Made by a program: the position numbers and the translations under genes | NCBI RefSeq assembly: GCF_000504205.1 | Contig: NZ_AZAJ01000001.1 | Location: 2,082,879 to 2,146,878 of the forward strand | Source: Methanolobus tindarius DSM 2278 | GTDB lineage: Archaea > Halobacteriota > Methanosarcinia > Methanosarcinales > Methanosarcinaceae | Direction: 5' to 3' | DNA: 64,000 nucleotides | Notes under the pieces: generated by a model | The model's database searches: none | Told to the model about the DNA's origin: nothing | Seen by the model: the letters and a program-made list of their open reading frames with translations, nothing else | Shown here: positions 33,301 to 45,000 of the stretch, piece by piece | How positions within the stretch are numbered: the first letter of the stretch is position 1 | How the letters are laid out: each line of letters starts with the position of its first letter

Positions 33301-35829
33301 ATGCATGGGTTTCCAGACATAACTGGAAGTTTGAGCAACTTAAGGAATAAGAGCATTTGCATAATCTCACTAAAAGTATTGCTACTTCTGGTTTTTATTA
33401 CAGGATTGTTGATCCAGGGAGTTTCAGCAGCAAGCAATTCTCCTGTGCTTTCGGTGATCGGTGACCATTCTGTCAATGAAAACAGTCAGCTTACATTCAC
33501 TCTTTCTGCAACAGATCCTAACAATGATTCTCTTACCTTTTCCGCATCAAATATGCCATCAGGTGCAGCTTTGAATAATTCCACGGGCGTGTTCACATGG
33601 ATCCCCAATTATGATCAGGCAGGCAGTTACCTTACCAAATTTGTCGTTTCTGACGGTTCCAATGTGGATTCTGAATATATAACAATAACAGTGAACAATG
33701 TGAATCGTGAACCTGTATTTTCCTCTCTTAACTCATTTACGGCAGAGGAAAATAGTGAGCTGGAAATAACACTGTCAGCAACAGATGATGACAGTGACCT
33801 TCTTGTATTTGGCAAAGATGTTTCGTATGGAAATATTGAAGGCAATGTTTTCACCTGGATACCTGAATATGATGATCAGGGACTCCATACGATAATGTTC
33901 AGTGTAAATGATGGCCAGTTCACTGTGACACAAACTGCTGAAGTTAATGTTTCAAACATAAATCGTGCTCCTGTTCTCTATCCTATTAGTGATACGCTTG
34001 TTGAGGCGAATGAGGATATTACAATTGAGTTGAATGCTTTTGATCCGGATGGCGATTCCCTTAATTATTCTAACGTTACAGAGCTACCAGTCGGTGCGGC
34101 ACTTGAAGCTTCAACAGGTGTTTTCACATGGATCAATCCAACAGAACTTGGCACAAAAGCATTGACTTTTAAAGTAAATGATGGTGTAGGGTCAGATACG
34201 CAGACAGCCACGATAGTGATAGGAAATTCAAATACCCCTCCTGTAATCGATACAATAGATACCCTTTATGTAAATGAGAATTCCACCTTGAATTTCGAAC
34301 TGTCAGCAACAGACCCGGATGGCGATTCATTAGCATTTTCCTGGCCAACAGGATTGCCAAATACAGCATCTATAACAATGCAAAGTTCTTCTATAAATGT
34401 AAGTTTTACTCCTACATATGAAGAAGCAGGTGATTATCATGCTGTATTCAGGGTGGCAGACAGTCATTCAAGTTATAGGGTGGTGGATATAGTTGTATCT
34501 GATGTTAATCGTGCTCCTGTAATGGGTTCAGTAGCAGACGATACAGTTGCAGAGAATGATGTGCTATACATCGATCTTACAGGGTCAGACGCAGACAATG
34601 ATGAATTAACTTATTCCACAAACAGTAGTTTTGGAACTATAAGAGGCAACACTTTCATCTGTACTCCGGATTACACCGATGCCGGGACTTATGATGTACT
34701 ATTTACAGTTTCAGACGGCAGTTTGAGTAACAGTACAATTGCAACGATTACTGTAACAGATGTCAATATGCCTCCGAAGCTTAATACTATGAGTGCAAAA
34801 AAAGTAGATTATAATGATACTCTGGAGTTTTATTTATCCACAGAAGATGTAGATTCGAGCAACACTTTGACATATACCTGCCTTGAAACTCCTTCAAACG
34901 CCACACTGGATTCCTCCTCCGGACTGTTTAGCTGGATACCTGTTGCAAGTCAGGTAGGCACTTATTCTGTAAGTTTTTATGTAACAGATGGTAGTGCAGA
35001 AGACTATGAAACTGTATCTATAACAGTAACAGAGCCTTCCTCTTCCAGCAGTTCAACAACTTCATCATCAGGAAGTAGTGGTGGCGGTGGCGGAGGTTCC
35101 CAGAATACAGGTGAAAAGTTCGAAAATATAGAGTTCAAAGACTATGCCCTCAAATATGTAATGAAGGATAAGGAAACTGTATTTGAATTCGATGAACCTG
35201 CTAACAACATAGTCTCTATAAGTTTTGTCTGTAAACTTAATGGAGGGCAGACTAAAACCATTATTGAGATGCTGAAAGGAACTTCTGCTCTCGTAACGTC
35301 AGCACCTTCTGGTAATGTGTACAAGAACCTTAACATCTGGGTAGGAGATTCAAAGTTTCCGTCTGATGTGATTTCAGATGTAATAATCAGGTTCAAAGTG
35401 GAAAAGTCGTGGCTCAATTCTAATGATGTTGACCAGGATTCAATTGTGCTTTCCCGTTACTCAGATGGGAAGTGGACACTTCTGGAAACCTCTTTTGAAA
35501 GTGATGATGGGGATTACCTATATTATGCAGCTAAAACACCTGGTTTTTCACCATTTGCCATTCTTGTACCTGATATAACTGAAACAATCCTGAGTGAGAA
35601 CATCTCTGCTGTAAACCAATCTCTTATGTCAATGGGGGATGAGATTGTTCCGGTTTCAAGTGAAACATCCCAGGATAAAAGTAGCAGCAAAGGAATTTTG
35701 TTATTTTTGCTTGCATGTATAATTACTGCTGTTGGAGTCGTGGGCTATAAATATAGAGGACACTACGAGCAATTGTATCTCCAGATAAGTAATCCTGATG
35801 GAAAAAGATACAGACGCCTGAAAAAATGA
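33301..35829 (+). CDS. Surface protein 2: 6 Ig-like repeats, PGF-pre-PGF domain, membrane anchor
   Basis: About 842 residues with the plan of its neighbours but no cohesin-like domain. A long signal peptide (hydrophobic core LKVLLLLVFITGLLIQG) is cleaved near GVSAAS (about 43). Six repeats follow (44-577, for example DPDGDSLNYSN and FTWIPEYDD), then a Ser/Gly linker, a PGF-pre-PGF domain from about 605 (GEKFENIEFKDYALKYV), and an anchor at about 798-817. The tail ends NPDGKRYRRLKK, nearly identical to that of surface protein 1. The start is uncertain: the open frame extends back into the previous gene, but ATG 33301 gives a sensible signal peptide. A GGAGGGG lies about 20 bases before it, further than usual. 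A hairpin terminator overlaps the stop. Confidence 0.8.
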   Translation: MHGFPDITGSLSNLRNKSICIISLKVLLLLVFITGLLIQGVSAASNSPVLSVIGDHSVNENSQLTFTLSATDPNNDSLTFSASNMPSGAALNNSTGVFTWIPNYDQAGSYLTKFVVSDGSNVDSEYITITVNNVNREPVFSSLNSFTAEENSELEITLSATDDDSDLLVFGKDVSYGNIEGNVFTWIPEYDDQGLHTIMFSVNDGQFTVTQTAEVNVSNINRAPVLYPISDTLVEANEDITIELNAFDPDGDSLNYSNVTELPVGAALEASTGVFTWINPTELGTKALTFKVNDGVGSDTQTATIVIGNSNTPPVIDTIDTLYVNENSTLNFELSATDPDGDSLAFSWPTGLPNTASITMQSSSINVSFTPTYEEAGDYHAVFRVADSHSSYRVVDIVVSDVNRAPVMGSVADDTVAENDVLYIDLTGSDADNDELTYSTNSSFGTIRGNTFICTPDYTDAGTYDVLFTVSDGSLSNSTIATITVTDVNMPPKLNTMSAKKVDYNDTLEFYLSTEDVDSSNTLTYTCLETPSNATLDSSSGLFSWIPVASQVGTYSVSFYVTDGSAEDYETVSITVTEPSSSSSSTTSSSGSSGGGGGGSQNTGEKFENIEFKDYALKYVMKDKETVFEFDEPANNIVSISFVCKLNGGQTKTIIEMLKGTSALVTSAPSGNVYKNLNIWVGDSKFPSDVISDVIIRFKVEKSWLNSNDVDQDSIVLSRYSDGKWTLLETSFESDDGDYLYYAAKTPGFSPFAILVPDITETILSENISAVNQSLMSMGDEIVPVSSETSQDKSSSKGILLFLLACIITAVGVVGYKYRGHYEQLYLQISNPDGKRYRRLKK
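33439..35035. repeat. Six Ig-like coding repeats of surface protein 2
   Basis: Units of about 86-92 codons from an xPVL start to TVxNVNR. They are the most diverged of the three arrays; FTWIP replaces FSWTP in most copies and unit 5 has FICTP. Confidence 0.75.
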
Positions 35830-35851
35830 TGCTGTTGCATCCCGCATCATT
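35825..35851 (+). terminator. Hairpin terminator after surface protein 2
   Basis: AATGATGC and GCATCATT form an 8-bp stem over an 11-base loop, overlapping the stop codon. A T-rich run (TATTTTATCTGTTTTTT) follows. Confidence 0.5.
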
Positions 35852-35932
35852 ATTTTATCTGTTTTTTGGCACACTACATACTCATTATATTGATTATGTT
35901 CAGGTATAATTATTATATCGATGTAATTAAAA

Positions 35933-35944
35933 AAATTTATAATC
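35933..35944 (+). promoter_or_regulatory. TATA box of surface protein 3
   Basis: AAATTTATAATC, sharing AAATTTATAA with the element before surface protein 1. The implied leader is about 100 bases. Confidence 0.4.
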
Positions 35945-36063
35945 TATAAGTGATTAGGTCTTTAATGGTGGGTGGTAGTGCTTTCTCCTTGGGGGTACAC
36001 CAATAAAAACGTTATATTAGAAGGCAGTTTCATCCTCCTTTAAGAATGCTTTGGGGGAAAAGC

Positions 36064-39000
36064 ATGTTTCCTAAAGGAACGGAAAAATGTAAAAAAATAG
36101 GTTTTATTTTCATAAGTATAGCTTTGTCAATATTGTTGCTGTCCGTATTTGCCAGTGCATATTCGAATGAAACAGTAATTGTAGGCTCAACTGTAGTTAA
36201 TCCTGGAGTTTCATTCTCACTTCCCGTGTTTGTAGATAACATTACAAATATCGGGTTATTGTCTTTTGATATTCTCTTTGATAATTCGTCTATCCATATT
36301 GAAGATATTTCTGCCAACATTACAATGCAAAGTTCGGATCCTGATTCTTATCTTGATAACTCTACAGGTTTTGCCAATACTACATTTTATTTCGATAATC
36401 TTTCAAGTGAAGATGAACTTCACATTGCCAACCTGATGTTCAGATCGCTGGTCAGTGGCAATACTTATGATATTGTACTCAGAAATGTTTCATTTTCAAA
36501 CAATACAAGTTCATTCCCTGCTGGCTATGTTGTTAATGGTTCTGTCAGGGTAAACTCTCCACCTGTAATAAACGATATTGAGAATAAGACCGTAAATATT
36601 GGTTCAAACCTGAACTTTACTATTTCTGCAACAGATCAGGATGAAATGGATAATATAAATCTGAGTTATGCTGTGGAAGGGCTTCCTGGAGGCTATTTAC
36701 TCAATTCCAGCAACGGATCTTTTTCATGGACACCAGCTGAAACTGATATTGGTAATCATAGTGCAAATTTCTCGGTTTCTGACGGTTACGCATTAGATTT
36801 TACTTCTGCAACTATATTTGTTAAGGAAATAGCAGCAGTTATTGACCATAAGCCAGAACTTCTGCCTATAGGTAATAAATCGGTAAATGAAACCGAAACT
36901 CTTTCATTTTTGCTTCAGGCAACAGATCTGGATAATGATCCAATTACATATTCTTCTGAAATTCTTCCTGATAATTCTACATTGAATGAAACTTCAGGCG
37001 AGTTTAAATGGGTTACTGATTATTCAGATTCAGGCGACTATATTGTAGAGTTCATTGCCTCCTCTACAGATAAAAGTGATTCTGAAACCATTTATATTGA
37101 AGTTACAAATCTCAATCAAGCTCCGGTTCTGGAAGAAATTACTGAACAATATGTAAATGAAACCGAAACTCTGGAGCTGACTCTCCTTGCAAATGATTCC
37201 GATTCCGGTGCCATTCTTAGTTACTCAACCAATGCTACATTTGGCGAATTGTCAGGCAGTATTTTCACCTGGACTCCCGATTATAATTCAGCCGGAACTT
37301 ACGTTGTAGAATTCACTGTAAACGACACAATGGATACAGATTCACAAACCGTGATTATTAATGTTGGAAATACTAATCGTCCACCTGTTCTTGATCCCAT
37401 AGGTAATTTTGAGGTTAATGAAAACGACTCTCTCTCAATCACTTTATCAGCCAACGATTCCGATGGAAATAGTTTGGCATATTCATCCAATGTTTCATTC
37501 GGCAGTATTTCAGGTAACACTTTCACCTGGATTCCTGAATTTGATGATGCTGGCACTTATGATGTAGAATTTACTGTAAGTGACGGTATTGATTTAGATT
37601 CAAAGATTGCTACTATAATCGTGAATAATACAAACCGTCCCCCTGATCTTAAGGGTATAGGTTCCCAATCAGTTTTGGAAAATTCTCTTCTTGAGATTAC
37701 TCTTTCGGCTACAGACCCGGATTCTGAAGACTCTTTGACCTATGGTTTTAATGCCAGTTTTGGTAATCTGTCAGGGGATGTTTTCACCTGGATCCCTGGA
37801 TTTGATGATTCAGGTATTTACAATGTTGAATTTAATGTGAGTGATGGTTCGCTCGTGGATTATGAAGTAATAACAATCACTGTTAGCAATGTTAATAATG
37901 AACCGGTCCTGACAGAAATCGGTGAGAAATATATCAGTGAAAATGACACTTTAATAATTACTCTTTCTGCAACAGATGCAGATAATGATGCTAACTTAAC
38001 TTATTCAACCAATGCTACATTCGGAAATTTATCAGGAATTGTCTTCACCTGGAAGCCAGACTATGATTCTGCCGGAATTCATGTTGTTGAATTCACAGTC
38101 TCAGATGGCATGGATTCAGATTCTGAAACAGTAGTCATCAACGTTGAAAATATAAATCGTGCTCCTGTGCTATCCTCAATTGAAAATTTAGAGATAAATG
38201 AAAATGAACTTATGTCAATTACTTTGCCGGGTTCAGATCCCGATGGCAATAATTTGATCTATTCAAGTAACGTTACATTTGGTCATGTGTCTGACAACAT
38301 TTTCACCTGGACTCCAGGTTACGATGATGCAGGAGTTTATATAATTGAATTTACTGTAAGTGATGAATTTGATTCAGATACCGAAATTGTTACTGTGACA
38401 GTAAATAATGTCAATCGTGCTCCAGATCTTTCACCCATTGGGTCCTATAGTGTAGATGAAAATTCATCGCTAATAATTTCTCTGGATGCAGCAGATTTTG
38501 ATTCAGAAGACACTCTTGATTATGATTGCAATGTTAGCTTTGGAAACCTAAATGACAGTATCTTCACCTGGACTCCTGACTATGAAAGTTCCGGTGTTTA
38601 TGCCATTGAATTTACTGTAAGTGATGGAAATGAATCTGACTCTGAAGTTGCCGTGGTAACTGTGAATAATGTCAACAGGGCTCCTGTTCTAACATCTCCA
38701 GGTTCCTATTCCGTTGCTGAAAATTCAGCTCTTGTGATTACTCTTTCAGCAAATGACCCTGACTTTGGTGATTCCCTCTACTTTAGTCACAATGTTACTT
38801 CTGCAAGTATGGAAGATAATGTGTTCACCTGGATTCCTGATTTCAACCAATCGGGTGTTCATGCAATAGAGTTCACTGTAACTGACGGAAACCTTTCGGA
38901 TTCGGCAGTTGCTATCGTCACTGTAACTAATACAAATCGTGCGCCCTTCATTCAACCGATATCTGATAAACTTGTATATGAAAATCAAGAGCTGGTAATC

Positions 39001-42000
39001 CAGATAGATGGCAGCGATCCTGATGATGACTTACTGACTTATGAGACAAGTGCATCCTTTGGTAATCTTGAAGGCAACGTTTTCATCTGGACGCCCAGTT
39101 ATGATGATAGTGGAATTTATGATGTAAGCTTCACAGTTTCAGATGGCAATCTGACATATACGGAATACATAAAAATTGCTGTAGGTAACACCAACGTACC
39201 GCCTGTTCTAGATACAATTGGTGGAAAAACCGTTGATGAAAATCAATATCTTTCATTTACTATAAATGCAAGTGATGCAGATTCGGGCGACACTCTTACT
39301 TATTCTGCATCAGGACTTCCTTCCGGTGCATCATTTAATGACCAGAACCGTCAGTTCTCATGGACTCCGACATATAACCAATCAGGAACACATAATGTGG
39401 TCTTTGAAGTGAGTGATGGACTCTTCACTGACACTGAACTTGTCCAGATAGTTGTTAATAATATCAACATTGCTCCTTTCCTTGCACCCATTGGTAACAT
39501 AACCGTCAATGAAACTTCTAAAATTATCTTTATTGTAACAGCTACTGATCATGATAAAGATAGTCTGACATATTTGATATCTAATCCGTCTAACGTAGGC
39601 AGTTTCAATTCTATAACCCATGAATTCCGCTGGATACCTGGTTATGATGACTCTGGAACCTATAATCTGACTTTTACTGCAAGTGATGGTGTTCTTTCTG
39701 ACTCTGAAACAATATACATTGAAGTTAAGAATGTTAACAGGGCTCCAGAACTGGATCCTATAGGTAATAAAGTTGTCAATGAAGCAGAGCAACTCTCATT
39801 CACAATAATTGGCAGTGATCCTGATTATGATTCCCTGGATTATTCTGCCAATGGAATCCCGGATGGTGCAGACTTCAATGAACTTACACATACTTTCACC
39901 TGGACTCCTGACTATGATGATTCAGGAGCTTATGATGTAACTTTCACTGTTAGTGATGGTACTCTTTCCGATTCCGAAACTATTACTATCAGCGTTGGCT
40001 CTGCTAACCGTCCCCCAGAACTGGATTACATTGGTGACAAAACTGCTGTAGAAGGCTCAGAACTTAGTTTCAGTATAAATGCTAGCGACCCTGATATGAC
40101 CACTCTTACTTACACGACATCTGTTCTCCCTGAAGGTGCAGATTTTGATGAAAATACGCTTGCTTTTACCTGGACTCCTGACTATGATCAGGCAGGTAGT
40201 CATTCAATAACTTTCACTGTAGGTGACGGTGAACTTTATGATTCCGAAACAATCTCCATAGATGTTGCTAACACAAACCGTGCCCCAACACTATCAGAAA
40301 TTGGAAACAAGAATGTTGCAGAAGGTGAGGAACTTTCGTTCACAGTAATTGGTAATGATCCTGATTCTGAACTTTTGACTTATTCAGCTAGTGGAGTACC
40401 CGATGGTGCAGACTTTGATGAATCTACACGTACTTTCCTCTGGACTCCTGATTATGACGATTCAGGATCTTATGATGTCAACTTTACAGTTAGTGATGGT
40501 GATCTTTCAGACTCTGAAACAATTACTATTAGCGTTGGTTCTGTTAATCGTCCACCTGAGCTGGAGTCTATAGGCGATAAAAATGCTGTGGAAGGTTCAG
40601 GATTAAGTTTCACAATTAATGCTACAGATCCTGACCAGAACAGTCTTAGTTATTCTACATCTGCTCTTCCTGCAGGTGCAGATTTCGATGAAGAAACACT
40701 CACTTTTGTCTGGATTCCTGACTATGACCAGGCAGGCAGCCATTCTGTTACATTTACTGTAAGTGATGGTGAGCTCTCCGATTCCGAGACAATTTCCATA
40801 GGTGTTGAGAATACAAATCGTGCTCCAGTAATGGCCAATATTGAAGACGTATCTGTGGATGAAAATTCTGAACTGATAATTTCAGTCTCAGCAACAGATC
40901 CGGACGAGGAATCATTGTCATATTCAGTTACAGGTAAACCTGAAAGTTCAATATTCAATACCCAGACGCACAAGTTGGTATGGACTCCTGATTATAATGA
41001 ATCCGGAGTCTACAACGTTACTTTTACTGTCACTGATGGTGACCTTTCAGATTCACAGACAGTAACCATTACGGTAAACAATGTCAACCGTCCACCTGTC
41101 CTCACAAACATAGGCAACAAAAATGTAGATGAAAATACAACGTTGTCTTTCATTATAAGTGCTGAAGATCCGGATCTAGATGATCTTATATATTCAGCCA
41201 CAGAGTTACCAGATGCTTCAGAATTTGATCCTGAAACCCATGAATTTAGCTGGACACCGGATTATGGGGAATCCGGCATTTATTCCGTAACTTTCACTGT
41301 CAGTGATGGTGAGCTTTTCGATTCCGAGACGGTAACCATCAGCGTAGGTCTGGTGAACCGTGCTCCGGAACTAGTTCCAATTGGGGATAAAACAGTTGCT
41401 GAAGGCTCAGAACTTAATTTCACAATAAGTGCTGCAGACCCTGATGAAGATAATCTTGAATACTCTGCGTCTGAGCTTCCGGATGGAGCCGATTTTGATG
41501 AAGATTCCTATACTTTTAGCTGGAGTCCTGATTATGAACAGGAGGGCAGTTATTCTGTAACATTTACTGTTAGTGACGGCTCTCTTACAGATTCCGAAAC
41601 CGTATTCATAGATGTTGAAAATACAAATCGTGCCCCATTGTTGTCTGAAATAGGAAACAAGAATGTTGCAGAAAGTGAGAAACTTTCATTCACAATAGAT
41701 GGCAGTGATCCTGACAATAATCCTCTAAGTTACTTTGCTTCAGGCCTTCCTGATGATGCTGTTTTCAATTCAAATACTCGCAGCTTTATCTGGACTCCGG
41801 GTTATGATGACTCCGGCATTTATGAAGTAACTTTTACCGTTACTGATGGAGAGCTCAATGATTCCGAAACCATCAGTATTTCAGTAGGTGCCGTGAATCG
41901 TCCTCCCGTGCTTGTACCTATAGGAAACAAGATTGTAAATGAAAACTCTGAACTTTCATTCAATATTGCAGGAACAGATCCGGATGAGGATGATCTTACA

Positions 42001-45000
42001 TATTACATTGAAAATAAACCAATTGATGCTAATTTTGATGAAAATACAGGCTATTTCAGCTGGATACCTGACTACAATGCATCAGGCGTTTATTCCGTAA
42101 CTTTTGGAGTAAACGATGGTTCATTAACTGATTCCGAAACAATCAGCATAACAGTGTATCATGTCAATCGTGCTCCTGTCCTTGGTAACATCGGTAACAA
42201 ACAGGTAAATGAAGGCACAGAACTTTCATTCAATGTGTCTGCAGAGGACGAAGATGGTGACACTTTAATCTACTATACAAACGCCCTCCCCCAGAGTGCA
42301 GTCTTTGATCCTGAAGCCCGTGAGTTTAGCTGGACTCCGGATTTTGAGGATTCAGGTTCTTATTCCGTAACTTTCTATGTAAGTGATGGCTATCTTGTTG
42401 ATTCTGAAACCATTACTATTAGTGTTGGCTCAGTAAATCGTGCACCAGAGCTGGTTCCTATTGGCGATAAAACAGTTGACGAAGGTTCTGAATTAAGGTT
42501 TGCAGTATCAGGTTCTGATCCTGATTTAAATGATCTGACTTATTCAGTAACGGGTCTTCCGTCAGGCGCAGATTTCGATGAAGATACACAGGAATTTACC
42601 TGGTATCCGGATTATGACCAGTCAGGAACCTATAATGTAACTTTTAGCGTGAGTGACGGAGTTCTCTCTGATTCTGAAACCATAACTATTACTGTTGTTT
42701 CAGTAAATCGCTCTCCGGAACTGGTTCCTATAGGTGACTTGTTTGTAAATGAAAATGAACTATTGACCATAAATCTGCAGGCAAATGATGAAGATGAAGG
42801 CGATGTTCTTTATTATTCAGTGGTAGATGCTTCCGGCGATTCCACAATTGATTCTTCAACCGGTGTTTTTACATGGACGCCTTCATATGATGAGGCCGGG
42901 ATACATTACGTTGTATTCTCAGTTTCTGACGGTCAGGCAGAGGATACTGAAAATGTAAAAATAACAGTTGCAAACGTCAACAGACCACCACAAATAGACA
43001 TACCTTCTCCGGTCTATGTGGCTGAGAATGATACTTTGGTCCTCGATCTGAACGCATCTGATCCCGACAATACACCACTTGGGATAAGCAAGGACTTTGG
43101 GTCAGGTTCTCTTGATGATGGTATTTTCACATGGAATACAGGTTATGAAGACGAGGGCAGTTATTTCGTGACTTTTACTGTCAGCGATGGTGAGTTAGAA
43201 GTAAGCCAGACAGTTGAGATAATAGTTACTGGTTCTAACTCAGCCCCGGTGCTCTCTCCTATAGATAGTATTGTTGTTAATGAACTCGAAACGCTGTCTA
43301 TTGATCTTACAGCGAATGATATAGATAATGACGAACTTAACTTTTCAAAGGATGTGGAATATGGTGAGCTCACAGACAATATATTCACATGGACTCCCGG
43401 AATAAATGATAAAGGAATTTATTATATTGTTTTTACAGTCTCAGATGGTCAGCTTTCTGATTCCAAGACTGCCATGATTGCTGTAGGTAATACGAATATT
43501 CCCCCAACTATAGTAAAAACAGGAAATCAATATATTAATGAAAATGAGACTCTGGAGTTTACTCTTAATGCCACTGACCTGGATAATGAGACACTGACTT
43601 ATGCAGTTACAGATCTTCCATCCGGTGCCACCTTTAATACTTCCTCAGGTTCTTTTAAATGGACCCCTACTTATGAGCAATCAGGTGAATATAGCATCGA
43701 ATTCCGTGTATCTGATTTGCTATACACAGCTTTTGACACTGTACTTGTCAATGTTGAGAACGTAAATCGTGCACCGGTATTTGATTTTATACCCACGTGT
43801 GAGGTGAATGAGACTGAACAGGTAAAGATAAACCTGAGTGCCGGGGATCCTGATGGTAATTCTCTTTCATTCTTAACAGATTTTGAGAATGGAAAGATAA
43901 TCGGAGACACTTTTGTATGGGATACAGGATATTATGACAGTGGCGAATATTACATAATTTTCAATACAACAGATGGTGAACTTTATGATAGCACTACGGT
44001 TTATGTACTGGTAAATCCAACAAACATGCCTCCTGAAATGGAATCAATAGGTTCACGTTCCATCTATGAGAATGAGACACTGGAATTTTATGTGAACGCA
44101 ACTGATGCTGACAATGATAGTCTTACATATACCGTAAGTGGTGCACCATCTGGCTCTTCATTGGATCCGGATACAAGACTTTTCCATTGGATTCCTAATT
44201 ACAGACAGTCAGGTTCTTACTCTATAGAATTCCATGTAACTGATGGGGAGTTCAATGATTCAGAGGCTATTACCATCAGAGTCTATGATGTTGATAACAA
44301 GGTAACAGATTACAGCGGTTTTTCATCATCAGACAGTAGCAGTGGTGGTGGCGGAGGTGGAGGTTCCAGCGGTGCTGAAGACTATAACAATGTAGCATAC
44401 AAAGATTATTCTATTAAATATGTGACACAGGGCTCCCAAATAGAGTTCGCGTTCCCAAATTCAGAAAACGATCTTGATTCCGTGAAGTTCACAGCCCTTA
44501 AGGCAGCTGGTCAGGTAAAGACAGTAATTGAGATATTGTACGACCGCTCCTCCCTTGTAAGCACCAATCCACCTGGAAATGTTTATCGTTACATCAACAT
44601 ATGGGTAGGTGACACCAAGTTCAATTCAGGAAATTATTTCTCCTCGGCAGAGGTTTCATTCAAGGTTTCAAAACAGTGGCTTGAGGATAACAACGCAGAG
44701 CCGGAATCTGTAAAACTTTACAGGTATTCCGGTGGTTCATGGAGTGAATTGAAAACATCAAGAATAGGCACCGATGTGAACAATTACTATTTCAAGGCAC
44801 AGACTCCGGGATTCTCTCCTTTTGCTATTGCAAGCACGGGCAGCACTTCAATCCTCCGCAGTTCGGTTACTGAGTCAACTGCACAGAGTACAAAAGTGAG
44901 CTATGAAAGCAATGCGGAACTAAATTCTATGAATGACGTTCCCGATGCGGAAATAATGAGCAAGGCACTTGAACAGGAACCAGTTAGTCCTTTTAATACA

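Noticed and set aside
41010-41201. Antisense open frames inside the surface-protein genes
   Set aside because: They mirror the repeated codons of the sense strand and have no ribosome-binding sites or family matches.
36559-44300. Long repeat array considered as CRISPR or non-coding satellite
   Set aside because: The units are 258-276 bp, in frame and encode Ig-like domains; there are no short repeats with unique spacers.
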